A stretch of DNA of 64,000 nt from Prevotella sp. GTDB taxonomy: Bacteria > Bacteroidota > Bacteroidia > Bacteroidales > Bacteroidaceae. Where the stretch lies: positions 62,001-126,000 of the forward strand of contig SUYI01000001.1 of the NCBI GenBank assembly GCA_015060485.1, written 5' to 3'. How positions within the stretch are numbered: the first letter of the stretch is position 1; each line of letters begins with the position of its first letter. The translations under genes and the position numbers were made by a program. Below the pieces are notes generated by a model. That model did no database searches, was not told the DNA's origin, and worked only from the letters and a program-made list of their open reading frames with translations. Shown here in pieces: positions 8,741 to 17,804 of this stretch.

Positions 8741-9382
8741 TTAGAAGAAATAAGCCAGGGCAATCTGCCAGGAGTTGGCCTTGGCATCGCCGGTGATCAC
8801 ATCCTTGGTAGCATTCCAGCCCGTCTTGAAATCAACCTCGCCGGTCTTGCCCAAGGCGATGTTGTAGTTGGCAGACAGCTGCAAGTGGCTCATCACGGTA
8901 AAGCCCAAACCGATATTGGCGCTGACGTTCGAACTCTTCAGTGTCCACTCGGCGGCATCGTTCCACAGCTTGTTCACCTTGTCGCCAATGTTGAATCCGA
9001 ACTGAGGACCAGCGAAGATGAAGACGTTGGCCGACTCGCCCAAACCGATCTCGTAACGCACGTTGATGGGCACCTGAATGCTCTGCGACTTCAGCTTCTC
9101 AGTGGTTTTACTATTACTGAAGTCTGTATATACTTCTATTTCGCCCTCGCGCTGGTCGTAGAGCGCAGAACCGTCGAGTGCCAGACCGGGGACAGGCAGC
9201 GAGACCCTGACAGTCAGACCGGCAAAGAAGCCTGCCTTGTTCTTGAAAAGATCCTCGAGACTGCCCTTGTCAACAGTCATGTTGGTCAGGTTCAGACCAC
9301 CCTTGACACCAAAGCTCACCTGAGCCTTCGACGGCATGGCGAAAGCCACAGCCATCACGATAAGCGTTAAAACTTTCTTCAT
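8741..9382 (-). CDS. Outer-membrane beta-barrel protein, PorT-like family
   Basis: A 213-residue protein beginning MKKVLTLIVMAVAFAMPSKA, a typical signal peptide, then VSFGVKGGLNLTNM, the hallmark opening of small Bacteroidetes outer-membrane barrels (OMP_b-brl_2/PorT-like). Alternating hydrophobic strands continue to a C-terminal aromatic end (ALAYFF) typical of BamA substrates. I chose the ATG at 9382; the longer frame from 9466 would run through the promoter. Function could be a porin-like channel or structural barrel. It is next to the type IX secretion row and could belong functionally with it, but this family is too broad to say so with confidence. Confidence 0.82.
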   Translation of the reverse strand: MKKVLTLIVMAVAFAMPSKAQVSFGVKGGLNLTNMTVDKGSLEDLFKNKAGFFAGLTVRVSLPVPGLALDGSALYDQREGEIEVYTDFSNSKTTEKLKSQSIQVPINVRYEIGLGESANVFIFAGPQFGFNIGDKVNKLWNDAAEWTLKSSNVSANIGLGFTVMSHLQLSANYNIALGKTGEVDFKTGWNATKDVITGDAKANSWQIALAYFF

Positions 9383-9422
9383 TTTTTTACTGTTTAAAAG
9401 TGATTGATTGATAATGTGCTGG

Positions 9423-9454
9423 CAAAAGTAAGCATTTTCTGTGACATGGACAAC
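9423..9454 (-). promoter_or_regulatory. Promoter of the PorT-like barrel gene
   Basis: Minus-strand -7 box TACTTTTG (9423-9430) with GTTG 20 bp upstream (9451-9454). Predicted leader is about 35 nt. Confidence 0.55.
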
Positions 9455-9509
9455 AATTCTGCCCATTTTTTCACTTATTTCTCACATCAGCCATCTCACA
9501 TCAGCCATC

Positions 9510-10607
9510 TTAGTGCCTCTCTCTGCGAACACTCATGCGCGACGAACTCGACGACGAGCTGCTGCTCCTTTTGGGCTTGCTCGACTTCACCTTTGCCGAC
9601 GACGAACGTGTCGACTTGCCGCTCTTCGACTTCTTGGCGGCAGCCTTCAGCTGCTTCGGGTCGAGTTTGGCAATAGAGTCCAGCGAGTCTTTCTTATGCT
9701 TGTCGCCGAAGATGTTCTCCTCGAAAGCCTTCAGCTCAGCCTCAATCTTCTTCTGCTCGGCACTGAGCTTCGTGGTGTCGCCGTCGCAGATCTGTGCCAG
9801 CGTCTTGCCCAGCATGTTGTTGGTTTTATAAATCTTACCCTCGTAGCGGTTCAGCGTGAAGTAGTCCTCCATCGACATCGTCGCGGCATTGTTCAGGTTC
9901 GACGTCATCACGGTCTGACGGCTCAGGAAAGGCTCCAAGTCGGTGTATTTTACCCAGAACAACGGATATTTCGAGGCCTCGCCGCCAAAATCGTCCTCAC
10001 GCATCATCACGGGGCAGATGGCCTGCACCTTGCGGTGGAACGTCGAATTGGCATCGTCGAAGTAGGCACTCTCCTTCAGGTAGTACATCTTCACCTCGGC
10101 CGACGGGATGTCGCTGTTGTCGACACGAACCTTGCCGTCACGCTCTTCGTAGAAGATGTGGAAGTTGTCGAGCAGCGTCTTCATCTGCACCTTGGCCGAG
10201 TCAGAGAATACCTCGTTGCCGTCCAGACGGTATTCGTAGACGGGCACATAGCCGTTCAGCGCCAGTTTAAACACATAGGTAAACAGGTTCAGCTGCTTGT
10301 CGATGGGCTCTACGGGGTAGTAGAGTCCCGCATTGGGATCGTCGTCGAGATTCAACTCGCGATAGATGTCGCGACGCCATACGACGTTCTCGGGCATATC
10401 GACGGCCGTGGGGAACGACAGACGGGCACGCAGCGACATGCCTTGATTCTGCGTCGGCTGCTTCTGCTGTTGTTGCTGCTCCTGCTGAGCCTTCTGCTGT
10501 TGCTGTCGACGAGCCTTAGGCTGCGCTTGCGCTTCGCAAATGAAGAATGAAGAATGAAGAATGAAGAATGCTGCGCCTAACAGCAAGGTCTTCATGTTCA
10601 CACTCAT
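9510..10607 (-). CDS. gldN: Type IX secretion system protein PorN/GldN
   Basis: About 365 residues from the ATG at 10607, which has a GGAAAG element 5 bp upstream; ATG 10595 is an alternative. After a signal peptide and a Q-rich low-complexity stretch comes the GldN body: VWRRDIYRELNLDDDPNAGLYYPVEP, FTYVFKLALNGYVPVYEYRLDGNE and PLFWVKYTDLEPFLSRQ, all characteristic of the family. PorN joins the lipoprotein PorK in the periplasmic ring of the type IX secretion complex. The C-terminus is a Lys/Ser-rich tail of about 45 residues (SSSSSSSSSR). The signal peptide (FFILHSSFFI) is encoded by a GAATGAA repeat that also occurs as spacer DNA just upstream and downstream. It is last in the porP-K-L-M-N row. 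Confidence 0.93.
   Translation of the reverse strand: MSVNMKTLLLGAAFFILHSSFFICEAQAQPKARRQQQQKAQQEQQQQQKQPTQNQGMSLRARLSFPTAVDMPENVVWRRDIYRELNLDDDPNAGLYYPVEPIDKQLNLFTYVFKLALNGYVPVYEYRLDGNEVFSDSAKVQMKTLLDNFHIFYEERDGKVRVDNSDIPSAEVKMYYLKESAYFDDANSTFHRKVQAICPVMMREDDFGGEASKYPLFWVKYTDLEPFLSRQTVMTSNLNNAATMSMEDYFTLNRYEGKIYKTNNMLGKTLAQICDGDTTKLSAEQKKIEAELKAFEENIFGDKHKKDSLDSIAKLDPKQLKAAAKKSKSGKSTRSSSAKVKSSKPKRSSSSSSSSSRMSVRRERH
10541..10571. repeat. GAATGAA tandem repeat inside the gldN signal-peptide coding region
   Basis: Four GAATGAA phrases in tandem encode the hydrophobic core of the GldN signal peptide. The same phrase forms the 10672-10702 spacer. Confidence 0.7.
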
Positions 10608-10671
10608 ACTTCTTTCCTTATTCTTATATCTTTCCATATCATTATTGTTTACGCTACATTGTGCTGTAGCA

Positions 10672-10702
10672 AATTCTTCATTCTTCATTCTTCATTCTTC
10701 AT
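10672..10702. repeat. TTCTTCATTCTTCATT spacer repeat
   Basis: Four TTCATTC units lie between gldM and gldN, the inverse-oriented spacer version of the phrase found inside gldN. Confidence 0.65.
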
Positions 10703-12264
10703 TTAACAATGACCTCCATCGAGGCGTTTAACTTACGCGAGATGCCGTCAGGACCGATGGCGTTGACGCGCGAGATGTAGAATCGGCGGTTGCGCTGCAA
10801 CTTACGGAAGGCATCCTTCTGGCGGGCAGAGAAATTGGAACCCTCGCTGACCATCGGCACCGCATTACCCATGTTGTCGAAGAACACCGTCTCGAAACTC
10901 TGAACGCGGAAGGCGATGTCGAGGATGCCGTCGTCGATGGCTGCTCCGATGCCGTCGACACTCATCAGCTGCGACTTCGACAGTCCGCCACCCTTGTAGC
11001 GAACGGGGCTGCCGCTGTCGTCCTTCATGGCGATATACGGTGTGGGGTCGGGCAGTCGGCGCACTCGGAACGTAAACTGTCCCATCTGCTGGGCGCGTCC
11101 CGTATTGGTCGACGTCACCGTGATGGTGACGTTCTGTCCCACAGCGCTGGGCCGTGCGATATATCGTCCGGGCCCCACGGGCTGCAGGGTCCCTCCCGAC
11201 ATGGTGGCCTGCACCTTGTTCAGGGGCACGCCCGGCACACTGACGCTCAACGGGTTGTTGTAGCCCGCATAGAGTACGTTCATCAAGTCTGCCGACACCG
11301 TTGCCGATGGGTCTACCACGGTGTATTTCTGCTCGAAGTTGCGTTTGATGAGCTCGCCGTTACCGTTTTCCACCTGTATGAAGCCCGACAGCGTGAAGTC
11401 GCCCGTGCGGCCGGTGACGGTCTCGTAGATGCCGTTCGGCAGATTCACCTCCTTGCCGCCGATGAATATCTGAGGCACCTGTGTGGTATCGACGGCAGCC
11501 ATCACAATCTGCGCCGAGAACTTGTCGCCGCGCACGATGGTCTGAGAATTGGGAATGACGTAGGCGTTCAGCGCATTCACGCGGATATCCTTCACGTCGA
11601 TGTTCGACACCAGCGTGTGCAGCACCATACCCTCGGCATAGCGCACGTCGTTCTGCAGCTTGCTCAGCAGCGTCACGGCGGCGGCAGTAGGCATCGACTC
11701 GAACATATACTCCTGCCAGTTCTTACCCATCGCCTGGACATTCTTGGGAATCTCCGTCGTCAAGTTCGACGCGATGGCCTTCTTCTGATGATAGTCCGTG
11801 CAGTATTTCAGCATCGCATTGCGGTAGTTGTTGATAGCGTCAAATAGTTCCTTACCCCTGCCGCGTCCTGGAGCCAGCATCACCTGTGTGGCAGCCTCCA
11901 GATCTTCTTTGTTGCGGATGTTTCTCACATCGCCGTCCGATCCGTCAGCCTCGCGGACGATGGCTTCCTTCAGCTCGTCGGCCAGGTTGTAGAGCTTGTT
12001 GCTCATCTCCTTCACCTGCTGCGACTTATCGTACCACTGCTTCACCTTCTGTGGATTCTTCTTCATCTGCACGGCAAAGTCGTCGTAGATGGCCAGATTC
12101 TCCTTTGTGGCATTGATGGTGGTACGCTTCAGACTTTCCTCCACGAGCGAGAAGCCGTTGAGCACCTCGTTAGAGACGTTCAACGCCAGCATGGCCATCA
12201 GTACGACGTACATCAGGTTAATCATCTTCTGACGCGGAGAAACGGGTCTTTTCTTTATTGCCAT
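10699..12264 (-). CDS. gldM: Type IX secretion system inner-membrane motor protein PorM/GldM
   Basis: A 521-residue protein with the family start PRQKMINLMYVVLMAMLALNVSNEVLNGF, which is the single N-terminal transmembrane helix that pairs with PorL. It is followed by a helical domain (residues ~35-220) and three beta-rich periplasmic domains, including KVQATMSGGTLQPVGPGRYIARPSAVGQNVTITV and a C-terminal domain ending KLNASMEVIVK. PorM spans the periplasm and transmits proton-motive-force-driven movement of PorL to the PorKN ring. Normal length for the family. It lies 137 bp downstream of gldL, across a spacer made of short repeat phrases. Confidence 0.95.
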   Translation of the reverse strand: MAIKKRPVSPRQKMINLMYVVLMAMLALNVSNEVLNGFSLVEESLKRTTINATKENLAIYDDFAVQMKKNPQKVKQWYDKSQQVKEMSNKLYNLADELKEAIVREADGSDGDVRNIRNKEDLEAATQVMLAPGRGRGKELFDAINNYRNAMLKYCTDYHQKKAIASNLTTEIPKNVQAMGKNWQEYMFESMPTAAAVTLLSKLQNDVRYAEGMVLHTLVSNIDVKDIRVNALNAYVIPNSQTIVRGDKFSAQIVMAAVDTTQVPQIFIGGKEVNLPNGIYETVTGRTGDFTLSGFIQVENGNGELIKRNFEQKYTVVDPSATVSADLMNVLYAGYNNPLSVSVPGVPLNKVQATMSGGTLQPVGPGRYIARPSAVGQNVTITVTSTNTGRAQQMGQFTFRVRRLPDPTPYIAMKDDSGSPVRYKGGGLSKSQLMSVDGIGAAIDDGILDIAFRVQSFETVFFDNMGNAVPMVSEGSNFSARQKDAFRKLQRNRRFYISRVNAIGPDGISRKLNASMEVIVK

Positions 12265-12401
12265 TTTTACTTTGAACTTTGAATTATGAATTATGAATGT
12301 TGAGTGTTGAATGATTCTCGCTTCGCTGCGATGATTGAGTGTAGAATTCTCAATTGTTCATTCTTCATCGCCGCAGGCGACCATTCCACATTCTTCATTC
12401 C
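12265..12401. repeat. Spacer of mixed short repeat phrases
   Basis: The gldL-gldM gap is built from GAACTTTGAATTATGAATTATGAA, TTCATTCTTCAT and CATTCCACATTC phrases plus two small GC-rich palindromes (around TCGCTTCGCTGCGA and CGCCGCAGGCG). No gene, and no terminator-like hairpin with a T-run. Confidence 0.55.
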
Positions 12402-13226
12402 TCATTCCACACTCTTAACTCGCATGGCCTCAATCATGCGGGCGTAGATCTTGTTCAGCTCTACAATCTGCTCGGCCATGTGGCGTGTCTGGGCATTGAT
12501 CTCGTCGATGGTGCTGATCTGGGCCGATGCACTCTTCAGCTGCATCTCGTAGACGCGGCTGATGCCCGTCAGCGTGCGGTTCAGGTTCTCCATCTCTTCC
12601 GAGTCGCGCGTCAGGCGCTGGCTCTGCTCGGAAACCTGCTTCAGCATCTCCGACAGACGGTTCAGCTCGTCGATGTAGTTCGACGTAGCCTCCTTCAGCT
12701 CCTCGCCCATGGGCTGTACTTCGGGTTGCGGGGCAACAACACTGCCTCCGACCACTCCACCGCCAACGACACCGCCACTGCCGAAGCTGATGGCTCCGCC
12801 TTCAGCGGGCTCGCCTTCCCAGCGGGCTGCCTCATCGCCGTTGCCTACAACGCCGCCGACGACTCCGCCGCCACCATTGATGATGACTGTTCCGCCTCCG
12901 GCAACGCCACTGCCTACTACTGCGGCAGCAGCATGTTCGCCGGCCTGCTGTTCCTCCTCGCCCACGTGAATGTCGAGGTCCATGCCGTCGGTAGTCTTGT
13001 CGAACGGACGGTCGAAGGCCGAAATGAAGAATACAAACACCTCGGTTCCCATACCCAGAAACAGGAAGAAGTTAGCTCCCGGCAGGTGGGTCAGTTTGAA
13101 GAGTGTACCCAGAATTACAATCGAGGCACCCCAGCTGTATGCGTAGTTCAGGAACGTCTGTCCCGGCACGCTGTCCATCCACTTCTGCAAGCGGTAGACG
13201 ATATTCAGTTTACTATATGTTGTCAT
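12402..13226 (-). CDS. gldL: Type IX secretion system motor protein PorL/GldL
   Basis: A 274-residue protein. Residues ~1-75 hold two transmembrane helices (around WGASIVILGTLFKL and FFLFLGMGTEVFVFFISAF), with the conserved glutamate in MGTEVF expected to take part in proton flow. Residues ~98-165 are a very low-complexity Gly/Val/Ala-rich segment that is not part of the usual family core. The remainder is a coiled coil (EELKEATSNYIDELNRLSEML...) typical of the cytoplasmic part. PorL with PorM forms the rotary motor of type IX secretion. It lies 49 bp downstream of gldK. Confidence 0.92.
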   Translation of the reverse strand: MTTYSKLNIVYRLQKWMDSVPGQTFLNYAYSWGASIVILGTLFKLTHLPGANFFLFLGMGTEVFVFFISAFDRPFDKTTDGMDLDIHVGEEEQQAGEHAAAAVVGSGVAGGGTVIINGGGGVVGGVVGNGDEAARWEGEPAEGGAISFGSGGVVGGGVVGGSVVAPQPEVQPMGEELKEATSNYIDELNRLSEMLKQVSEQSQRLTRDSEEMENLNRTLTGISRVYEMQLKSASAQISTIDEINAQTRHMAEQIVELNKIYARMIEAMRVKSVE

Positions 13227-13275
13227 GATAAACTATGAACTTTGAACTTTATGATTACATCTTACATCTGCCATC

Positions 13276-14799
13276 TTACTTCTTGCTCTTCTTTACCTTT
13301 ACCTTGTCACTGGTGGTATTGGCCAGCGAGCGCACACAACGGAAACCGATGTAGCTTCGGGGCTGGTTCTGATACTCGTACGAGCGCCATGCAGAGCGGA
13401 TATAGCTCTCGGGGTCCTTCCATGAGCCACCTCTCACGCTCTTCTTCTTCAGCCGGTAGGGGTCCTCCTTGGCGGCATTGTACTTCAGCTGCGGGTTGAT
13501 GTCGTTCATCGCATCCACACCGGCTTCGGTATAGATCGTGCTGCACCATTCAGCCACGTTGCCGGCCATGTCGTACAGTCCGTTCGAGTTCGATGAGTAG
13601 ATGCCCACGCGGCTTGTAATCAGGTTGCCGTCTTTGGTGTAGTTACCATTGTCGGGCTTGAAGTTGGCAAAGAAACAGCCGTTGCCGCTCACCACGTCCT
13701 CGTTCTCCCAGGGGAACTCTGTCTGGTCCTTGCCGCGGGCAGCATACTCCCATTCGGCTTCGGTCGGCAGACGGTAACGCTGCACGAAGCGTGCCGCGGG
13801 ACCTAGTCCGCGTAACAGGTATTCCGTGCGCCAGGCACAGAATGCGTTGGCCTGCTCCCACGTCACACCCACCACGGGATAGTCGTTGTAGGCGGCATTC
13901 GTGAAGTAGTAGCGCATGTAGTTCTCGTTCTCCGCATTGGGGAAGTCGTTCACCCAGCAAGTCGTGTCGGGATATATATTAACAATGTACGTGTTCAGGA
14001 AGTCCCACGCGCCGGTGTACTGGCGGTTGATGGTCTCGCGCACGATCTGGCCTTCGTCGTTGATGTACGCGGTATCTTTCGAAATCCAGATCTGCTCGTT
14101 CGGATTCGGACGGATATCGGTGTTCAGCACACGCTCCTCGTGGTTCGGACGATACTTGCGCTTGGCGGCCTCCGTGTAGTCGTAGATCTCGTAGCGGTAA
14201 TTCATCTGGCGCCAGTCCAGCGATTTCTCGCCGGTCACGGGGTTGGTGACATACAGGCTCTCAAAGGCCCGCTGCTCGTCCTCGTTGGGCTTGCGGGGCA
14301 GCGCCTTCTTCCAGTTCAGATGAGGCGTCACGGGGTCGCCGTTCTTGTCTTCCTCAATCTTGTAGCTCTCGTCGCCGCCATAGGCGGGGTCGGCCAGACG
14401 CTCACGTAGAATCGAGTCGCGCACGTAGTTCACAAACTGACGGTACATCGAGTTCGTCACCTCGTACTCGTCCATCCAGAAACCCTCTACCGAGATGTCT
14501 CTTATCGGGGTCTGCTTGCCCCACAGCGAGTCCTTCTTCTCGATACCCATCTTCAGGTGACCGCGCTTAATCAGCGTCATACCATGAGGTGTCGGCTCCG
14601 TAAAGGCCCGACCGCTCATTCCTGTCACTTCACCACCCGATGCCGATAGCGACTTGCTGCCGAAACATCCCGTCAATAAGAGGAGAGAGGTAAGAGGTAA
14701 GAGGTAAGAGAATACTCTCACCGTCACCTGTTTCCTCAGTCCATGTCTTCTTGTTCTATTTTCTTTTATTTTCATATTTCCAAATATTTCATTGAACAT
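13276..14799 (-). CDS. gldK: Type IX secretion system lipoprotein PorK/GldK
   Basis: A 507-residue protein with a lipobox LLLTGC (Cys45) and a formylglycine-generating-enzyme/sulfatase-modifying fold: GMTLIKRGHLKMG, GVTWEQANAFCAWR, RLPTEAEWEYAARG, NGLYDMAGNVAEWC and VRGGSWKDPESYIRS...IGFRCVR. In this family the fold is structural, forming the PorKN ring at the outer membrane. The segment before the lipobox (SYLLPLTSLLLL) is encoded by GAGGTAAGAGGTAA repeat phrases. An ATG at 14775 (MKIKENRTRR) is an alternative start. It follows porP by 26 bp. Confidence 0.94.
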   Translation of the reverse strand: MFNEIFGNMKIKENRTRRHGLRKQVTVRVFSYLLPLTSLLLLTGCFGSKSLSASGGEVTGMSGRAFTEPTPHGMTLIKRGHLKMGIEKKDSLWGKQTPIRDISVEGFWMDEYEVTNSMYRQFVNYVRDSILRERLADPAYGGDESYKIEEDKNGDPVTPHLNWKKALPRKPNEDEQRAFESLYVTNPVTGEKSLDWRQMNYRYEIYDYTEAAKRKYRPNHEERVLNTDIRPNPNEQIWISKDTAYINDEGQIVRETINRQYTGAWDFLNTYIVNIYPDTTCWVNDFPNAENENYMRYYFTNAAYNDYPVVGVTWEQANAFCAWRTEYLLRGLGPAARFVQRYRLPTEAEWEYAARGKDQTEFPWENEDVVSGNGCFFANFKPDNGNYTKDGNLITSRVGIYSSNSNGLYDMAGNVAEWCSTIYTEAGVDAMNDINPQLKYNAAKEDPYRLKKKSVRGGSWKDPESYIRSAWRSYEYQNQPRSYIGFRCVRSLANTTSDKVKVKKSKK

Positions 14800-14825
14800 C
14801 TCTCTTACTTCTCACCTCTTACCTC

Positions 14826-15761
14826 TCAAAGTATCCTCACACTCTGGTGCTTGTTGCGTCCCTTTTTTATCAGGTCCAGCTCCGTCTGGTAGCCCACAAA
14901 CAGCTCGTGACTTCCGTGTTTGAAACTCAGTGCCGACGTGTACGCCTCGTAGCTGTAGCCGATGCATACCCCGTGAAAGTTGCCGCCTATGAGTGCCGTC
15001 ACCGAATTCGTCGGACTGTAGGCCACTCCGGCATACAGCATTCGCTTCTCGAAGCTGTACTTCACACGTGTCGTTACATCCACCCTGTAGCCCACACCGT
15101 CGGTACGCGCCAACATAGAGGGGTGTATTGTAAAAAACGGATTATGTAGCCGAATATTGTATCCTGCGGTAAAATAATACGATCTTGCGACGTCAATTAT
15201 TGATTTTTCGCCCAATTCCACCTCCGGTTCGGTGGCGTGAAGCACACTGATGCCGGCATACCAGTTGCGGTGTTGGTAGTACAGTCCCGCTGCCAAATCC
15301 AGCGCTGTACCTGTCACGTCGGTCTTCAACAGATGGGGATCGTCCTCGCGCAGATCCAGACCGCTGCCCTTGAATTTCTCGCTCAGCATGCCCGCCTGCA
15401 GGCCGATGCTCAGCGTGCCGCCCAGCAGCGGCAGTTTGTAGGCATACTGCGCCGTCAGCCGCTGGTGCTTAAACAGACCGATGTCGTCGCTCATCAGCTG
15501 CACACCCACCCCGTGATATCCGTTCAGGAAATAGAATGGCATGTCGCCGGCCACGAACATCGTCTTCGGGTTGTTCTCGAATCCCGCCATCGACATGGCA
15601 TAGGCGCCTGTCACGTTGATGAGCGATGTCTTGCCCACGGCAGCAGGATTAAACGACGGCTCCAACGCCCAGTAGTGAGCGAAGGAGACATCCTGTTGTG
15701 CTGAAACCCTGGTCAGCACCGTCAGCAGCATGCCAAGCAGCATCATTTTTCGTCCGAACAC
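14826..15761 (-). CDS. porP: Type IX secretion system membrane protein PorP/SprF family
   Basis: A 311-residue outer-membrane barrel with signal peptide (MLLGMLLTVLTRVSAQ) and the hallmark opening QDVSFAHYWALEPSFNPAAVG, followed by amphipathic strands and GYHGVGVQLMSDDIGLFKHQRLTAQYAY. PorP/SprF proteins tether exported cargo or bind the periplasmic anchor that links the motor ring to peptidoglycan. First gene of the porP-gldK-L-M-N row, divergent from the aminopeptidase gene across 120 bp. I could not place a convincing -33/-7 pair for it. Confidence 0.9.
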   Translation of the reverse strand: MFGRKMMLLGMLLTVLTRVSAQQDVSFAHYWALEPSFNPAAVGKTSLINVTGAYAMSMAGFENNPKTMFVAGDMPFYFLNGYHGVGVQLMSDDIGLFKHQRLTAQYAYKLPLLGGTLSIGLQAGMLSEKFKGSGLDLREDDPHLLKTDVTGTALDLAAGLYYQHRNWYAGISVLHATEPEVELGEKSIIDVARSYYFTAGYNIRLHNPFFTIHPSMLARTDGVGYRVDVTTRVKYSFEKRMLYAGVAYSPTNSVTALIGGNFHGVCIGYSYEAYTSALSFKHGSHELFVGYQTELDLIKKGRNKHQSVRIL

Positions 15762-15805
15762 GTATTAAATAACGCAAAAGCTGTCAGATTATTGTATTTT
15801 TTTCG

Positions 15806-15813
15806 TAACTTCG
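15806..15813 (+). promoter_or_regulatory. Possible -7 box of the aminopeptidase gene
   Basis: TAACTTCG differs from TAnnTTTG at one base and lies about 70 bp upstream of the ATG at 15882. The -33 element is unclear. Confidence 0.35.
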
Positions 15814-15881
15814 CACCCAAAATCGTATAATAATACGTAAAACCCCGTTTTTAAGGCTTAATTTTCAACATTCAATGTCCA

Positions 15882-17693
15882 ATGAATAAATTAGAATTCC
15901 TTCGCGAGGAAATGCGCCGTGAACAGCTCTTTGCCTGTATTTTTCCTACCACCGACCCCCACAACAGCGAATACACCGCCGATCATTGGAAGGGCCGCGA
16001 GTGGATTAGTGGCTTCACGGGCTCGGCAGGCACGGCGGTAGTCACGCTCACCGCTGCCGCCCTATGGACCGATTCGCGCTATTTCATAGCTGCCGCCCAG
16101 CAACTCGAGGGCACCGAGTTCCAGCTGATGCGCGAACGTATCGACGGCACCCCCACCATCGCTGAATGGCTCCAGTCGCAACATTCCTCTTTCAACTCTC
16201 CACTCTCCACTGAAGTTGCCATCGACGGTTCCTGTTGCACCACGACTTCCGTTGAGGCGCTAAAGGAGGACCTTCGCCAGCATGGCGGACTCACCCTGCG
16301 CACCAACATCGACCTGTTGCAGCGCCTGTGGACCGATCGCCCAGCCATTCCTCAGGCACCCATCGTGCCGCAGCCCATCGAATATACCGGCGAGGATGTC
16401 GCTTCGAAGCTCACCCGCATCCGTCAGGCCCTGCGCCAGGTCCATGCCGACGGCATGCTCATGGCCTCACTCGACGATATCGCTTGGACACTCAACCTGC
16501 GTGGTGGCGACGTCCATTGCAACCCCGTCTTCGTCAGCTACCTGCTCATTTCTACCCGTTCATCGACGCTTTTCGTCGATGAACGGAAGCTTACCCCTGC
16601 TGCCCGCCAGCAGCTGCACGAGGCCGGCGTCGACATCGCACCCTACAGCGCCGTCAAGGAAGCCCTACGCCACTATCCCGAATACAACATACTGGCCGAC
16701 CCCGACGAAGTCAGCTATACCCTCATGCAAGCAGTTCAGACAGCTTTGGCTGGCATTACCCAGCGTCAGGGCGTCGTTCTGCGCCTTGACTCGCCCGTAC
16801 CGGCTATGAAAGCCGTCAAAACGCAAGCCGAACAGCGTGGCTTTCGGCAAGCTATGATTCGCGACGGCGTAGCCCTTGTACGCTTCCTGCGCTGGCTGAA
16901 ACCCGCCGTAGCCGCCGGAGGGCAGACCGAGATGAGTATCGACCGCCAACTCACTGCTCTGCGCGCCCAGCAGCCTCTCTATCAGGGTCTCTCGTTCGAC
17001 ACCATCGCCGCCTACCAGGCCCATGGCGCCATCGTCCACTACGAGGCTACCCCCGACACTGATGCCCCCCTGCGTCCCGAGGGCCTGTTGCTGCTCGACA
17101 GCGGCGCACAGTATGTCGACGGCACTACTGACATCACCCGCACCATCGCCCTCGGACCCGTCACCGACCGTCAGCGCCACATCTACACCCTGGTGCTGAA
17201 AGGTCACATCCAGCTGCAGCTGCTCTGCTTCCCCGACGGGGCCAGCGGCACCCAGCTCGACGCCATCGCCCGCAGTCCCCTGTGGTACGAAGGACTCAAC
17301 TTCCTGCATGGCACCGGCCATGGGGTAGGGGCCTACCTCAACGTCCACGAAGGACCCCATCAGATCCGTATGGAGCATCGCCCCGCGCCCCTGCATGCTG
17401 GCATGACCGTCACCGACGAACCCGGTATCTACCTCGAGGGCCAGTTCGGCGTTCGCATCGAGAACGTCCTGCTCACCCAGCCTGCCCGTCAGACCGACTT
17501 CGGCCGTTTCCTGCAGTTCGAGACGCTTACCCTCTGTCCCATCGACACCGCACCACTCGACGTGGCCCTGCTCACCCCCGACGAGCGTCAGTGGCTCAAT
17601 GCCTACCACCAGATGGTCTACGACCGTCTCTCGCCCCACCTCGACGGCCCCGACCGCGACTGGCTTCGCACCGCCACCGCACCCATCGGCTGA
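15882..17693 (+). CDS. Xaa-Pro aminopeptidase, M24 family (aminopeptidase P)
   Basis: A 603-residue three-domain aminopeptidase P of the long type: two creatinase-like N-terminal domains (residues ~1-310) and a C-terminal pita-bread metallopeptidase domain. Metal ligands are visible in LLLDSGAQYVDGTTDITRT (two Asp), GTGHGVGAYLNVHEGP (His), TDEPGIYLEGQFGVRIEN (two Glu). It releases N-terminal residues that precede proline, in the cytoplasm (no signal peptide). A short in-frame segment (SSFNSPLSTE, DNA 16184-16213) is made of the TCAACTCTCCACTCTCCAC phrase found as spacer elsewhere. The gene is notably more GC-rich than its neighbours. Confidence 0.93.
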   Translation: MNKLEFLREEMRREQLFACIFPTTDPHNSEYTADHWKGREWISGFTGSAGTAVVTLTAAALWTDSRYFIAAAQQLEGTEFQLMRERIDGTPTIAEWLQSQHSSFNSPLSTEVAIDGSCCTTTSVEALKEDLRQHGGLTLRTNIDLLQRLWTDRPAIPQAPIVPQPIEYTGEDVASKLTRIRQALRQVHADGMLMASLDDIAWTLNLRGGDVHCNPVFVSYLLISTRSSTLFVDERKLTPAARQQLHEAGVDIAPYSAVKEALRHYPEYNILADPDEVSYTLMQAVQTALAGITQRQGVVLRLDSPVPAMKAVKTQAEQRGFRQAMIRDGVALVRFLRWLKPAVAAGGQTEMSIDRQLTALRAQQPLYQGLSFDTIAAYQAHGAIVHYEATPDTDAPLRPEGLLLLDSGAQYVDGTTDITRTIALGPVTDRQRHIYTLVLKGHIQLQLLCFPDGASGTQLDAIARSPLWYEGLNFLHGTGHGVGAYLNVHEGPHQIRMEHRPAPLHAGMTVTDEPGIYLEGQFGVRIENVLLTQPARQTDFGRFLQFETLTLCPIDTAPLDVALLTPDERQWLNAYHQMVYDRLSPHLDGPDRDWLRTATAPIG

Positions 17694-17742
17694 TAGAGAC
17701 TAAAGTTTATTTGAAGTTTGACGTTTGACGTTTGAAAAACAA

Positions 17743-17775
17743 ACAGCTCCCGGGCTGTGTAGCGGCGGGAGCTGT
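17743..17775 (-). terminator. Terminator between convergent genes
   Basis: Perfect 10-bp stem ACAGCTCCCG / CGGGAGCTGT with a 13-base loop. On the minus strand it continues TTTGTTTTTC, a clear U-tract that would end the bamA-skp transcript. It may also stop plus-strand transcription from the aminopeptidase gene. Confidence 0.85.
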
Positions 17776-17804
17776 GTTGCATATAGTTTTTGTATTGGTG
17801 TGTT

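Noticed and set aside
9441..10550. 369-residue plus-strand frame opposite gldN
   Set aside because: Antisense of an unmistakable GldN; composition is histidine/leucine/valine-rich noise.
16665..17639. 324-residue minus-strand frame opposite aminopeptidase P
   Set aside because: High GC makes long antisense frames; the sense strand has all M24 metal ligands.
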